Shown here: positions 42,343-51,327 of the stretch, one piece after another
Position numbering within the stretch: position 1 is the stretch's first letter
Layout: each line of letters begins with the position of its first letter
Origin: DASWJZ01 sp963761005
GTDB lineage: Bacteria; Pseudomonadota; Alphaproteobacteria; Rhizobiales; Afifellaceae
Reading direction: 5' to 3'
Assembly (NCBI GenBank): GCA_963761005.1
Contig: CAVXFK010000011.1
Span: forward strand, 177,042 to 241,041
Length of the DNA: 64,000 bases
Notes under the pieces: generated by a model
Told to the model about the DNA's origin: nothing
Databases searched by the model: none
Seen by the model: only the letters and a program-made list of their open reading frames with translations
Position numbers and translations under genes: made by a program

Positions 42343-43523
42343 GCGATCGGCAGCGTGACGGTGGCGATGGCCATCGCCACGATTCCCTCGCCGCGGCCGA
42401 CAAAACCCATCTTCTCGCTGGTCGTAGCCTTCACGCCGACGCGGTCGGGCGTGATGCCGGCGATCTCCGCGACGCGTGCCTGCATCCTTTCGCGGTGCGG
42501 CTGGATCTTCGGCGCCTCGCAGACGAGCGTCACGTCGAGATTGACGATCCGCCCGCCTTTATCGCGCACGCGGCGGACGGCGTCGGCGAAGAAGCGATCG
42601 GACGAGGCGCCCTTCCACTGCGGATCGGACGGCGGGAAATGCATGCCGATATCACCGTCGCCGATCGTGCCGAGCAGCGCGTCGGTCAGCGCGTGGAGCG
42701 CCACGTCTGCGTCGGAATGGCCGGAGAGAGTTCGGTCATGCGGAATTTCGACGCCGCAGAGCCACACCGACTTTCCCGGCCCGAAACTGTGGACATCGAA
42801 TCCGTGGCCGGTCCGCGTCTCGACCGCAGTCGCGAGCATCCGCTCCGCGGCGGAGAAATCGGCAGGCGTCGTGATCTTCATGTTGGCGCGGTCGCCGTCG
42901 ACGGCGCGCACCGTGAGGCCGGCGAGCGCGGCGACCGCGGCGTCGTCGGTGAGGTCGGTTCGGCCGGCCTTCGCGGCGCTTCGATGCGCTTCGAGCAACG
43001 GCGCGAACGGAAAGCCTTGCGGCGTCTGCGCGGTGCCGAGCGCCTCGCGCGGGATTGTCTCCGCGACGGCGCCGGCCTCGACGCGCTTCACCGTCTCGGT
43101 GATCGGGAGGACGGGGATCGCGCCGTGCACTTCGTCGCAGGCGGTGATGACGTCGCCGATGACGTCGGGCGACACGAACGGGCGCGCCGCGTCGTGCACG
43201 AGCACCAGACGCGGCGGGTCCGCGGCGAGCGCCTCAAGCCCGTTCCTGACCGACCCTTGCCGCGTCGCCCCGCCGAGAACCGGAGGGAGGAGTTTTGGCA
43301 ATCCGTCGACGGCGTCGGCATAGCGTGTCGCATCGCCGTCGCCGATCACCGTCAGGATGGCGTCGATGCGATCATGCGAAGTAAACGCCTTGACCGTGCG
43401 GCGCAGCATCGGCTCGCCGCCGACCGCCGCATATTGTTTCGGCACGTCGCGTGCAGCCCGCGCGCCGCGCCCGGCGGCGACGATGATGGCGGCGGTTTTC
43501 CCAGAATTTGGCGGTGTTGGCAT
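42339..43523 (-). CDS. ispDF: Bifunctional IspD/IspF (MEP pathway)
   Basis: A 394-residue fusion. Residues about 1-230 are IspD (CTP:methylerythritol-phosphate cytidylyltransferase), with AAIIVAAGRGARAARDVPKQYAAVGG and VLVHDAARPFVSPDVI. Residues about 235-394 are IspF (2-C-methyl-D-erythritol 2,4-cyclodiphosphate synthase), with GHGFDVHSFGPG, HSDADVALHALTDALLGTIGDGDIG and FPPSDPQWKG (zinc ligands Asp-x-His). This fusion is typical of alphaproteobacteria. It is divergent from ntrB, the start being about 110 bases away. Confidence 0.95.
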   Translation of the reverse strand: MPTPPNSGKTAAIIVAAGRGARAARDVPKQYAAVGGEPMLRRTVKAFTSHDRIDAILTVIGDGDATRYADAVDGLPKLLPPVLGGATRQGSVRNGLEALAADPPRLVLVHDAARPFVSPDVIGDVITACDEVHGAIPVLPITETVKRVEAGAVAETIPREALGTAQTPQGFPFAPLLEAHRSAAKAGRTDLTDDAAVAALAGLTVRAVDGDRANMKITTPADFSAAERMLATAVETRTGHGFDVHSFGPGKSVWLCGVEIPHDRTLSGHSDADVALHALTDALLGTIGDGDIGMHFPPSDPQWKGASSDRFFADAVRRVRDKGGRIVNLDVTLVCEAPKIQPHRERMQARVAEIAGITPDRVGVKATTSEKMGFVGRGEGIVAMAIATVTLPIA

Positions 43524-43635
43524 GACGGCCCGGCTGATCGCCGGCGCTCATAGCATAGCGCGACTCCACCGTCGCCCCTTGCGCGCCGCATCGCGCCCTG
43601 TCTATTCTGAAGGCAATCTTCTGGGTGATGAATTT

Positions 43636-44847
43636 TTGAGCAAATCGGAAGCGCGAAGTCTCGGCCTTCGCGGCATGCTGAAGGGCTCGCCCCGGCGAGG
43701 GCGGCGCTCCGGCGGTGACGTCGCGACGGCGGTCGGGTCGGCGTTCGAGGGCGGCGCCGGCGCGGTCCTGAACGCGCTGCCGCATCCCGTCGTCATGATT
43801 ACGCCGGAGGGCCGCATCGCCGGCGCCAACCAAGCCGCGGAAATCTTCTTCCAGAACTCGGCGGTGGTGCTCGCGCGTTACGAGCTCTCCCATTTCGTGC
43901 CGTTCAGCAGCCCGGTCTTCAGTCTGATCGAGCAGGTGAGGGCGTCGGGCGCCGCGGTCACCGAATATCGCGTCGACATCTCCTCGCCGAGGCTTGGTCT
44001 TGAGCGGGTCGTCGATGTCTATGCCTCGCCGATGGCGGAGCGGGCCGGGAACGTCGCGATCATGCTTCTGCCGCGCTCCGTCACGGAGAAGATCGACCGT
44101 CAGCTCACGCATCGCGGCGCGGCGCGGACGGTGTCGGGTCTCGCCGCGATGCTTGCGCACGAGATCAAGAATCCGCTGTCCGGAATCCGCGGCGCGGCCC
44201 AGTTGCTCGAGGCCGACGCCGACGAGAACGACCGGGCGCTGACGCGGCTCATCTGTGACGAGGCGGACCGCATCGTCGGTCTCGTCGACCGGATGGAGAT
44301 TTTTGCGGATGATCGCCCGACCGAGCGCGAAGCGGTGAACATCCACTCGATCCTTGAGCGCGTGAAGGTGATTGCGCGGAACGGGTTCGCGCGGAACGTC
44401 CGCATCGTCGAAGAATACGATCCGTCGCTGCCGCCCGTTCACGCCAATCGCGACCAGCTGATCCAGGTCTTCGTGAATCTCGTGAAGAATGCCGCCGAGG
44501 CGCTGCAGGGAACCAAGGACCCGGAGATCATCTTCCGCACCGCCTTTCGGCCGGGCATCCGGCTTTCGATGCCCGGCAGCCGCAGCAGGGTGAGCCTGCC
44601 GCTTGAATTTTCCGTGATCGACAACGGACCCGGCGTGCCGGACGACCTGCTCCCCTATCTCTTCGACCCGTTCGTGACGTCGAAGGCCAACGGAACTGGC
44701 CTCGGCCTTGCACTCGTCGCCAAGATTATCGGCGACCACGGCGGCGTCATCGAGTGCGAGTCGCAGCCGCGGCGCACCGCGTTCCGCATCCTGATGCCGG
44801 CACATGCGGACGAAGTCCCGACCGAGGAGAGCGAGAGAGCAGAATGA
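43636..44847 (+). CDS. ntrB: Nitrogen-regulation sensor kinase NtrB
   Basis: Soluble histidine kinase of about 403 residues. A PAS domain (NALPHPVVMITPEGRIAGANQAAE, about 40-63) is followed by the phospho-His in LAHEIKNPLSGIRGAAQLLE and the ATPase region VFVNLVKNAAEAL, DNGPGVP and GTGLGLALVAKI. The start is uncertain: TTG 43636 or ATG 43675. NtrB phosphorylates NtrC when glutamine is low. The dusB gene that often precedes ntrB in this group is absent; ispDF lies there instead. Confidence 0.92.
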   Translation: MSKSEARSLGLRGMLKGSPRRGRRSGGDVATAVGSAFEGGAGAVLNALPHPVVMITPEGRIAGANQAAEIFFQNSAVVLARYELSHFVPFSSPVFSLIEQVRASGAAVTEYRVDISSPRLGLERVVDVYASPMAERAGNVAIMLLPRSVTEKIDRQLTHRGAARTVSGLAAMLAHEIKNPLSGIRGAAQLLEADADENDRALTRLICDEADRIVGLVDRMEIFADDRPTEREAVNIHSILERVKVIARNGFARNVRIVEEYDPSLPPVHANRDQLIQVFVNLVKNAAEALQGTKDPEIIFRTAFRPGIRLSMPGSRSRVSLPLEFSVIDNGPGVPDDLLPYLFDPFVTSKANGTGLGLALVAKIIGDHGGVIECESQPRRTAFRILMPAHADEVPTEESERAE

Positions 44848-46286
44848 GTTCCGGAACGATCCTCGTTGCCGACGACGACGCGGCGATCCGCACCGTCCTG
44901 AACCAGGCGCTGTCGCGCTCGGGCTACACGGTGCGCCTCACCTCGAACGCCGCGACCCTCTGGCGATGGGTGGCGGAAGGCGAGGGCGACGTCGTCATCA
45001 CCGACGTCGTCATGCCGGACGGCAACGCCTTCGACCTGATCCCGCGCATCAAGCGCACGCGTCCCGACCTGCCGATCGTGGTGATGAGCGCGCAGAACAC
45101 CTTCATGACCGCGATCCGCGCGTCGGAGAAGGGCGCTTACGAGTACCTGCCGAAGCCGTTCGACCTGAAGGAGCTGACGGCGATCATCGGCCGTGCGCTC
45201 GCCGAGCCGCGCGGAGCGCGTGTCGCCGCTGACGACGAGGGGGGCGGGGACGCCATTCCTCTGGTCGGCCGCTCGCCGGCGATGCAGGACATCTACCGCA
45301 TGCTGGCGCGGCTGATGCAGACGGACCTGACGGTGATGATCTCCGGCGAGTCCGGCACCGGCAAGGAGCTCGTGGCGCGCGCACTCCACGACTACGGCAA
45401 GCGGCGCAAGGGACCGTTCGTTGCCGTGAACATGGCGGCGATCCCGCGCGAACTGATCGAGTCGGAGCTTTTCGGCCATGAGCGAGGCGCCTTCACCGGC
45501 GCGCAGGCGCGCTCCGCCGGCCGCTTCGAGCAGGCGGAGGGCGGCACGCTCTTTCTCGACGAGATCGGCGACATGCCGATGGAAGCTCAGACGCGGCTTC
45601 TGCGCGTCCTGCAGCAGGGCGAATACACCACCGTCGGCGGCCGCACGCCGATCCGCACCGACGTCAGGATCATCGCCGCGACCAACAAGGATCTCCGCCA
45701 GCTGATCCGGCAAGGGCTTTTCCGCGAGGACCTCTTTTTCCGTCTGAATGTCGTCCCGATCCGTCTGCCGCCGCTGCGCGAGCGGACCGACGACATTCCC
45801 GACCTCGTGCGCCACTTCCTGAATACTGCTGAGCGCGAGGGCCTGCCGGCGAAAACGATCGAGCCCGGCGCGATCGAGGCGATGCAGCGTTACCGCTGGC
45901 CGGGGAATGTGCGCGAGCTTGAGAACCTGATCCGGCGGCTGACGGCGCTCTATCCGCAGGAGACGATCACCGCGTCGATCGTGGAGAATGAGATCGGCCC
46001 GATGTCGGAGGTGGAAGCGGCGCCCGCCGCCGAGGCCGACAATGTCGGCGGCGCGCTTGAGCGCCAGCTTGCTCGTTACTTTGGCGAGTTCGGAAGCGGC
46101 CTGCCGCCGCCCGGGCTCTATCAGCGCATCCTGCGCGAAGTGGAGGTGCCGCTGATCAGCGCCGCCCTCGGCGCGACACGCGGCAACCAGATCAAGGCCG
46201 CCGAGCTGCTCGGCCTGAACCGCAACACGCTGCGCAAGAAAATCCGCGAGCTCGATATTCACGTGATGCGCCGCGGCAGTGTTTGA
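44844..46286 (+). CDS. ntrC: Nitrogen-regulation response regulator NtrC
   Basis: Sigma-54 activator of 480 residues. Receiver domain (ILVADDDAAIR, phospho-acceptor Asp in TDVVMPDG), AAA+ domain with Walker A GESGTGKE (about 168-175), the GAFTGA loop (ERGAFTGAQARS) and GGTLFLDEIGDMP, and a C-terminal Fis-type HTH (GNQIKAAELLGLNRNTLRKKI). Its start overlaps the ntrB stop (ATGA). It would activate nitrogen-scavenging genes from sigma-54 promoters. Confidence 0.96.
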   Translation: MSSGTILVADDDAAIRTVLNQALSRSGYTVRLTSNAATLWRWVAEGEGDVVITDVVMPDGNAFDLIPRIKRTRPDLPIVVMSAQNTFMTAIRASEKGAYEYLPKPFDLKELTAIIGRALAEPRGARVAADDEGGGDAIPLVGRSPAMQDIYRMLARLMQTDLTVMISGESGTGKELVARALHDYGKRRKGPFVAVNMAAIPRELIESELFGHERGAFTGAQARSAGRFEQAEGGTLFLDEIGDMPMEAQTRLLRVLQQGEYTTVGGRTPIRTDVRIIAATNKDLRQLIRQGLFREDLFFRLNVVPIRLPPLRERTDDIPDLVRHFLNTAEREGLPAKTIEPGAIEAMQRYRWPGNVRELENLIRRLTALYPQETITASIVENEIGPMSEVEAAPAAEADNVGGALERQLARYFGEFGSGLPPPGLYQRILREVEVPLISAALGATRGNQIKAAELLGLNRNTLRKKIRELDIHVMRRGSV

Positions 46287-46311
46287 CTGCGGGGTCTAGC
46301 CGGTCTTAATA

Positions 46312-46327
46312 GTGACAAATTGGTCAC
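46312..46327. promoter_or_regulatory. Inverted repeat between ntrC and ntrY
   Basis: GTGAC-AAATTG-GTCAC, a perfect 5-base repeat with a 6-base spacer, 26 bases after the ntrC stop and 64 bases before the ntrY start. The placement would suit a regulator site for a separate ntrYX promoter. No regulator is identified. Confidence 0.35.
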
Positions 46328-46390
46328 GCCTGTTGCGTGTGCGCATCGCCTGATGCGCGAACCGAGAATTTAAGGCTCGTTTCGCCCCCC

Positions 46391-48638
46391 ATGATTGCCG
46401 TTGCCGAAAGTGAACCGAACCCCGAGCGGGCGGACAGGAACCTGACCGACGGGCGTCGCGTGTCGCGCGCCTTTGGCCTGATCGTGGTGCTCACAGCTGT
46501 CGCCACGGCCGTCAGCTCCTTCCTGGTCCTGACCGGGCAGACCCCGATCGAGCCGACGCCGCTCGTCGTGCGCAGTGCCGGCATCGTCAACGGACTGATC
46601 GTCCTCCTCCTGATCGGGATCGTGGCTTACGAGGCGTCGGGGCTGTGGGTCGCGCGCCGCCGCGGACGCGCCGCCGCCCGCCTGCACGTGCGGATCGTTC
46701 TCCTCTTCTCGTTCATCGCGGCACTCCCTGCGATCCTCATGATGGTGATCGCCTCGATCACGCTGAGCAAAGGCCTCGACCGCTGGTTCGCCGGCCGCAC
46801 CGAGGCGATCATCGACACGTCGCGCGCCGTGGCCCAGGCCTACGTGCAAGAGCACAGCCGCATGCTGGGCCTCGATCTTCTGGCGATCGCCGGCGAGTTC
46901 AATCGTGTGACGCCGGACATCGAGGCAAACTCGACCGCGATCTCCTCTTACTTGACCAATCAGGCGCGCCTCCGCGGCCTTTCCACGATCCAGCTCATCC
47001 GCCGCGACCGTAGCGTCGTTCTGCAGGGGGATACGGGAAGCAATCTCCGAGCCCCGCCCGCTCCGGAGGAGATATTCTCGGAGCTCGAACTCGGGGAAGC
47101 CGGCGCTGATTGCACCGGGCACCACCAACCTCGTCGGTGGCGTGATCAAGCTCACCGGCTTCGACGATGTCTATCTCTATCTGGCGCGGCCGATCGATCC
47201 GCGCGTGACCAAGAACCTCCGTCTGACGGAAGAGAACGCCGCCGAGTATCAGCAGCTGCAGGCGAACAGGTTCGGTGTGCAGGTGGCGTTCGGGATACTC
47301 TTCGCGGGCGTCGCGCTGGTCGTCCTCCTGTCGGCGATCTGGATCGGGCTCGGTTTTGCGAGGAGCCTCGTCTCGCCGATCAGGCGGCTGATAGGCGCGG
47401 TGCAGGAGATCTCCGCCGGCAATCTTGAAGTGCATGTTCCGACGCGCGGCTCGATGGGCGACATCTCGCTTCTCGCCGACACGTTCAACACCATGGCGAG
47501 CCAGGTGAAGTCGCAGCGCGACGAGCTTCTCGCCGCGAACGAGAAAATGGATCAGCGCCGCCGCTTCACCGAGGCGGTGCTCTCCGGCGTCTCCGCCGGC
47601 GTCATCGGCCTCGACGGAAACGGCGTGGTGACGCTCGTCAACCGCTCGGCGCTGCATGCGCTCGGCGAAAAGGAAGAGGACCTTGTCGGTCGGCCTCTCG
47701 GCGAGGCGATTCCGGTGCTCTCGCCCGTGATTGTCGAGGCGCAGCAGCGGTTCCGCGGCCCCTCGCACGCGCAGATTCAGATCAGCCGCGGCGGCGACCA
47801 GCGCACTTTGAACGTCCAGGTCACGCAGGAGCGGTCGAACGGCCGGATCGAAGGTCTTGTCGTCACGCTTGACGACATTACCGATCTGATGGCGGCGGAG
47901 CGCCGCTCGGCCTGGGCGGACGTGGCGCGCCGGATCGCGCACGAGATCAAGAACCCGCTGACGCCGATCCAGCTCTCCGCCGAGCGGCTGAAGCGCCGCT
48001 TCGGTCAGCGCGTCGACCCGGAAGACCGCGGCGTCTTCGACCAGTGCACCGAGACGATCGTGCGCCAGGTCGATGACATCAGGCGGATGGTGGATGAATT
48101 CTCGGGCTTCGCGCGGATGCCGAAGCCGGTCATGGAGGACCGCGACCTGAAGGCCGTGGTGCGAGAGGCGGTCTTCTTGCAGGAGGTCGCGCAGCCGAAC
48201 ATCCGCTTTGCGCTCAATCTGCCGGAAGAGCCGGTGCAGGCGCGGATCGACCATCGGCTTGTCACGCAGGCGCTCACCAACATCGTCAAGAACGCAACGG
48301 AATCGATCGAGGCGGCCGGCCGGATCGACGGTAAGCAGGGTGCGATCACGGTCACGGTGCGGCACGAGCCGGGTGCAGCACTCGTCGAGGTCGAGGACAA
48401 CGGCAAGGGCCTTCCCAAGGAAGATCGCGAACGTCTGCTTGAGCCCTACATGACCACCCGCGAGAAGGGCACCGGGCTCGGCCTCGCCATCGTGCGCAAG
48501 ATCATGGAGGAGCACGGCGGCTCGATCGCGCTCCTCGATGCGCACTCAGTCGCGCAAGGCGGGAAGGGCGCGCTCGTGCGTCTGACCTTCCCGCTTGAAT
48601 CCGAAGCGGCGCAGCCTGTTGCCGCAACGGCAACCTGA
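46391..48638 (+). CDS. ntrY: Nitrogen/redox sensor kinase NtrY (single-base frameshift)
   Basis: Membrane histidine kinase of about 748 residues when corrected. The N-terminal part (46391 to about 47088) has four hydrophobic segments and an extracytoplasmic region. The rest (KLTGFDDVYLYLARPIDPRV onward) is in another frame: HAMP (ARSLVSPIRRLIGAVQEIS), PAS, His in ARRIAHEIKNPLTPIQLSAERL, and ATPase (NIVKNATESIE, GTGLGLAIVRKIM). The junction is GAACTC at 47087-47092; GACTC gives ...ELDSGKPALIAPG, and removing a G from the next GGGG also works. Probably a sequence error. NtrY partners NtrX. Confidence 0.88.
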
Positions 48639-48656
48639 AAAGACCGGGAGAGAACC

Positions 48657-50018
48657 ATGGCGGCGGACATTCTTGTTGTCGACGATGAGGCCGATATCCG
48701 GGAGATCGTGGCGGGAATCCTCGGCGACGAGGGCTACGGTACGCGGACGGCAAGCGACAGCGACAGCGCCCTTGCCGCGATCGCGGCGCGGCGGCCGAGC
48801 CTTCTCTTCCTCGACATCTGGCTGCAAGGGAGCCGCCTCGACGGGCTGTCGCTGCTCGACGAGGTCCACGCGCAGGACCCGGATCTTCCCGTGATCATCA
48901 TCTCCGGCCACGGCAACATCGAGACCGCCGTCTCGGCCATCAAGCGCGGCGCCTACGATTACATCGAGAAGCCCTTCAAGGCCGACCGTCTGGTGCTGGT
49001 CGCGCAGCGTGCACTCGAAGCCTCGCGCCTTCGTCGCGAAGTGGCGGAGCTCAAGCAGCGGAGCGGCGACACCGACGACATGGTCGGCTCGTCGGGCATC
49101 ATGAACCACCTGCGCCAGACGATCGAGCGCGTGGCGCCGACCAACAGCCGCGTGATGATTTTCGGGCCGTCCGGCGCGGGCAAGGAGCAGGCGGCGCGCG
49201 TAATCCACATGCGCTCGCAGCGTGCGGCTGGCCCCTTCATCGTCTTGAACGCGGCCGCCATCGTGCCGGACAGCATGGAGTCGGAGCTTTTCGGGACCGA
49301 GCTGCAGAACGGCACCGCGCGCCGTGTCGGCGCACTCGAGGAGGCGCATGGCGGCACGCTCTACCTCGACGAGATCGCCGACATGCCGCGCGAGACGCAG
49401 AACAAGATTCTGCGCGTCCTCGTCGAGCAGACCTTCGAGCGGGTGGGCGGCACGACCAAGGTGAAGGTCGACGTGCGCATCCTTTCCTCTACCGCGCGCG
49501 ATCTTGAAGCGGCGATCGGGGAGGGGCGGTTTCGTGAGGACCTCTTCCATCGGCTGAGCGTCGTGCCGCTTCGCGTTCCCTCGCTTGCCGAGCGGCGCGA
49601 GGACGTGCCGGATCTCGTCGCGCATTTCATGGGCCAGATCGCGGGTGCGACCGGCCTTCCGCCCCGAAAGATCGGCGACGACGCCATGGCCGTGCTGCAG
49701 GCGCACGACTGGCCGGGCAATCTTCGCCAGCTCCGCAACAACGTCGAGCGGTTGATGATCCTGACCCGCGGTGATCCGGAAGCGGTGATCAGCGCCGACA
49801 TGCTGCCGAAGGAGATCGGCGAGATTCTTCCCTCGACCCCGTCGCAGGGCGGCACCCACATCATGTCGCTGCCGCTGCGCGAAGCGCGCGAAGTGTTTGA
49901 GCGCGAATATCTGACGGCGCAGATCAACCGCTTCTCCGGCAACATCTCGCGCACGGCGGAGTTCGTCGGGATGGAGCGCTCGGCCTTGCATCGCAAGCTG
50001 AAGAGCCTGCGGGTCTGA
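48657..50018 (+). CDS. ntrX: Response regulator NtrX
   Basis: A 453-residue regulator: receiver (ILVVDDEADIR, phospho-acceptor Asp in LFLDIWLQG), AAA+ domain with GPSGAGKEQAAR and GGTLYLDEIADMP, and a C-terminal Fis-type HTH (SGNISRTAEFVGMERSALHRKL). Where NtrC has GAFTGA, this protein reads ELQNGTARRVGALEE, so the sigma-54-contacting loop is missing; NtrX of other alphaproteobacteria shows the same loss and is thought not to work through sigma-54. The gene follows ntrY by 18 bases with GGGAGAG before the ATG. Confidence 0.94.
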   Translation: MAADILVVDDEADIREIVAGILGDEGYGTRTASDSDSALAAIAARRPSLLFLDIWLQGSRLDGLSLLDEVHAQDPDLPVIIISGHGNIETAVSAIKRGAYDYIEKPFKADRLVLVAQRALEASRLRREVAELKQRSGDTDDMVGSSGIMNHLRQTIERVAPTNSRVMIFGPSGAGKEQAARVIHMRSQRAAGPFIVLNAAAIVPDSMESELFGTELQNGTARRVGALEEAHGGTLYLDEIADMPRETQNKILRVLVEQTFERVGGTTKVKVDVRILSSTARDLEAAIGEGRFREDLFHRLSVVPLRVPSLAERREDVPDLVAHFMGQIAGATGLPPRKIGDDAMAVLQAHDWPGNLRQLRNNVERLMILTRGDPEAVISADMLPKEIGEILPSTPSQGGTHIMSLPLREAREVFEREYLTAQINRFSGNISRTAEFVGMERSALHRKLKSLRV

Positions 50019-50022
50019 TCGG

Positions 50023-50883
50023 ATGTCGCGCATCGCATACGTGAATGGACGCTACGTGCCGCATCGATCCGCGGCGGTTCATGTCGAGGACCGCGGCTAT
50101 CAGTTCGCTGACGGCGTCTATGAGGTCTGCGAGATCTGGCACGGTTTCATCGTCGACGAGACGCGCCACCTCGATCGTCTCGAGCGCTCGCTGCGCGAAT
50201 TGTCGATGGCGATGCCGATGTCGCGCGCTGCGCTGAAAGTAGTGGTCCGCGAGGTGATCAGGCGGAACCGTGTCGAGAACGGCCTCTTCTACCTGCAGGT
50301 GACACGCGGCGTTGCGCCGCGCGACCACGCCTTTCCGCCGAAGTGGACTGAGCCCGCGCTCGTGGTAACGGCGAAGAGCATCTCGCCGGCGAAGGGCGAG
50401 CGTATGGCGGCGGAGGGCGTCGGCGTGATCACGCTTCCCGACAATCGCTGGGAGCGGGTCGACGTCAAGTCCGTCTCGCTCTTGCCGAACGTGCTCGCGA
50501 AGGAGAAGGCCAAGGAAGCGGGCGCGCGCGAGGCTTGGTTCGTCGACCGCGACGGGTTCGTGACGGAAGGCTCGTCGACGACCGCTTGGATCGTGACCCA
50601 AAATGGCATCCTCGTCACCCGGCCGAACGGCACCGGCATTCTCCCCGGCATCACGCGGATCACGGCGACAGAGGTCGCCCGCCGCGCCGGCTTCAAGGTA
50701 GAGGAGCGGAAGTTCACCGTGGCGGAGGCGAAGGCCGCGCGCGAGGCCTTCATCACAGCGGCGAGCACCATCGTGATGCCGGTTGTCTCGATCGACGGGG
50801 AGGCGGTGGCAAACGGCCATCCGGGCAGCATCGCGACGCAGCTCAGGGCCGCCTTCCACGACGTCGCCGAAAAGGCCCGCTAG
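50023..50883 (+). CDS. dat: D-amino-acid aminotransferase
   Basis: Fold-type IV PLP enzyme of 286 residues. The cofactor-binding lysine is in VDVKSVSLLPNVLAKEKAKEAGA (about residues 146-165), with VEDRGYQFADGVYEV at the N terminus and FVTEGSSTTAWIV near the middle, and GILPGITR. It makes D-amino acids such as D-Glu or D-Ala for peptidoglycan, or serves as a branched-chain-like transaminase. It follows ntrX by 4 bases and precedes hfq, a conserved order in alphaproteobacteria. Confidence 0.9.
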   Translation: MSRIAYVNGRYVPHRSAAVHVEDRGYQFADGVYEVCEIWHGFIVDETRHLDRLERSLRELSMAMPMSRAALKVVVREVIRRNRVENGLFYLQVTRGVAPRDHAFPPKWTEPALVVTAKSISPAKGERMAAEGVGVITLPDNRWERVDVKSVSLLPNVLAKEKAKEAGAREAWFVDRDGFVTEGSSTTAWIVTQNGILVTRPNGTGILPGITRITATEVARRAGFKVEERKFTVAEAKAAREAFITAASTIVMPVVSIDGEAVANGHPGSIATQLRAAFHDVAEKAR

Positions 50884-51031
50884 CATCTTCCCGGTAAGGA
50901 GCGATCGACTGGACGCATCGGAGACACCCTCCGCCTTCACAAAGGTCCCTTCGCGATCGGCCGCGGCGTATCAGCTTTCAGCGGGGCGCTATCCCGCCAG
51001 GGGGGGTGACAGTGCACTGCAAAAAAGGCAA

Positions 51032-51053
51032 TCTATCGGTGAAATCCGATAGA
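51032..51053 (+). promoter_or_regulatory. Hairpin in the hfq leader
   Basis: TCTATCGG (51032-51039) and CCGATAGA (51046-51053) form a perfect 8-base stem with a 6-base loop, ending 19 bases before the hfq ATG. A-rich sequence (AAAAAA at 51021-51026) lies just before it, the kind of tract Hfq binds. This could let Hfq control its own translation; that is an inference from position. Confidence 0.5.
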
Positions 51054-51072
51054 GGCCGGGGCCGAAAGAACA

Positions 51073-51327
51073 ATGGCTGACAAAAGTCACAATCTACAGG
51101 ACACGTTCCTCAATCATGTCCGCAAAGCCAAGATTCCGCTCACTATTTTTCTCGTCAACGGCGTGAAGCTGCAGGGCGTCGTCACCTGGTTCGATAATTT
51201 CTGTATGCTGCTTCGGCGCGACGGGCATTCGCAGCTTGTCTACAAGCACGCCATCTCGACGGTCATGCCGTCGCATCCGGTGCAGCTCTTCGAGCCGGAA
51301 GCGGAAGAGGCGGGCGAGGGCGATTGA
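51073..51327 (+). CDS. hfq: RNA chaperone Hfq
   Basis: Sm-like RNA chaperone of 84 residues that forms a hexamer and pairs small RNAs with mRNAs. Sm1 (NLQDTFLNHVRKAKIPLTIF...VNGVKLQGVVTWFDNF) and Sm2 (YKHAISTVMP) are clear, and the C-terminal tail is short and acidic, as in alphaproteobacteria. The distal and proximal RNA-binding residues (Gln8-equivalent, Phe-Asp-Asn-Phe) are present. Its stop overlaps the hflX start by 4 bases (TTGA). Confidence 0.98.
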   Translation: MADKSHNLQDTFLNHVRKAKIPLTIFLVNGVKLQGVVTWFDNFCMLLRRDGHSQLVYKHAISTVMPSHPVQLFEPEAEEAGEGD

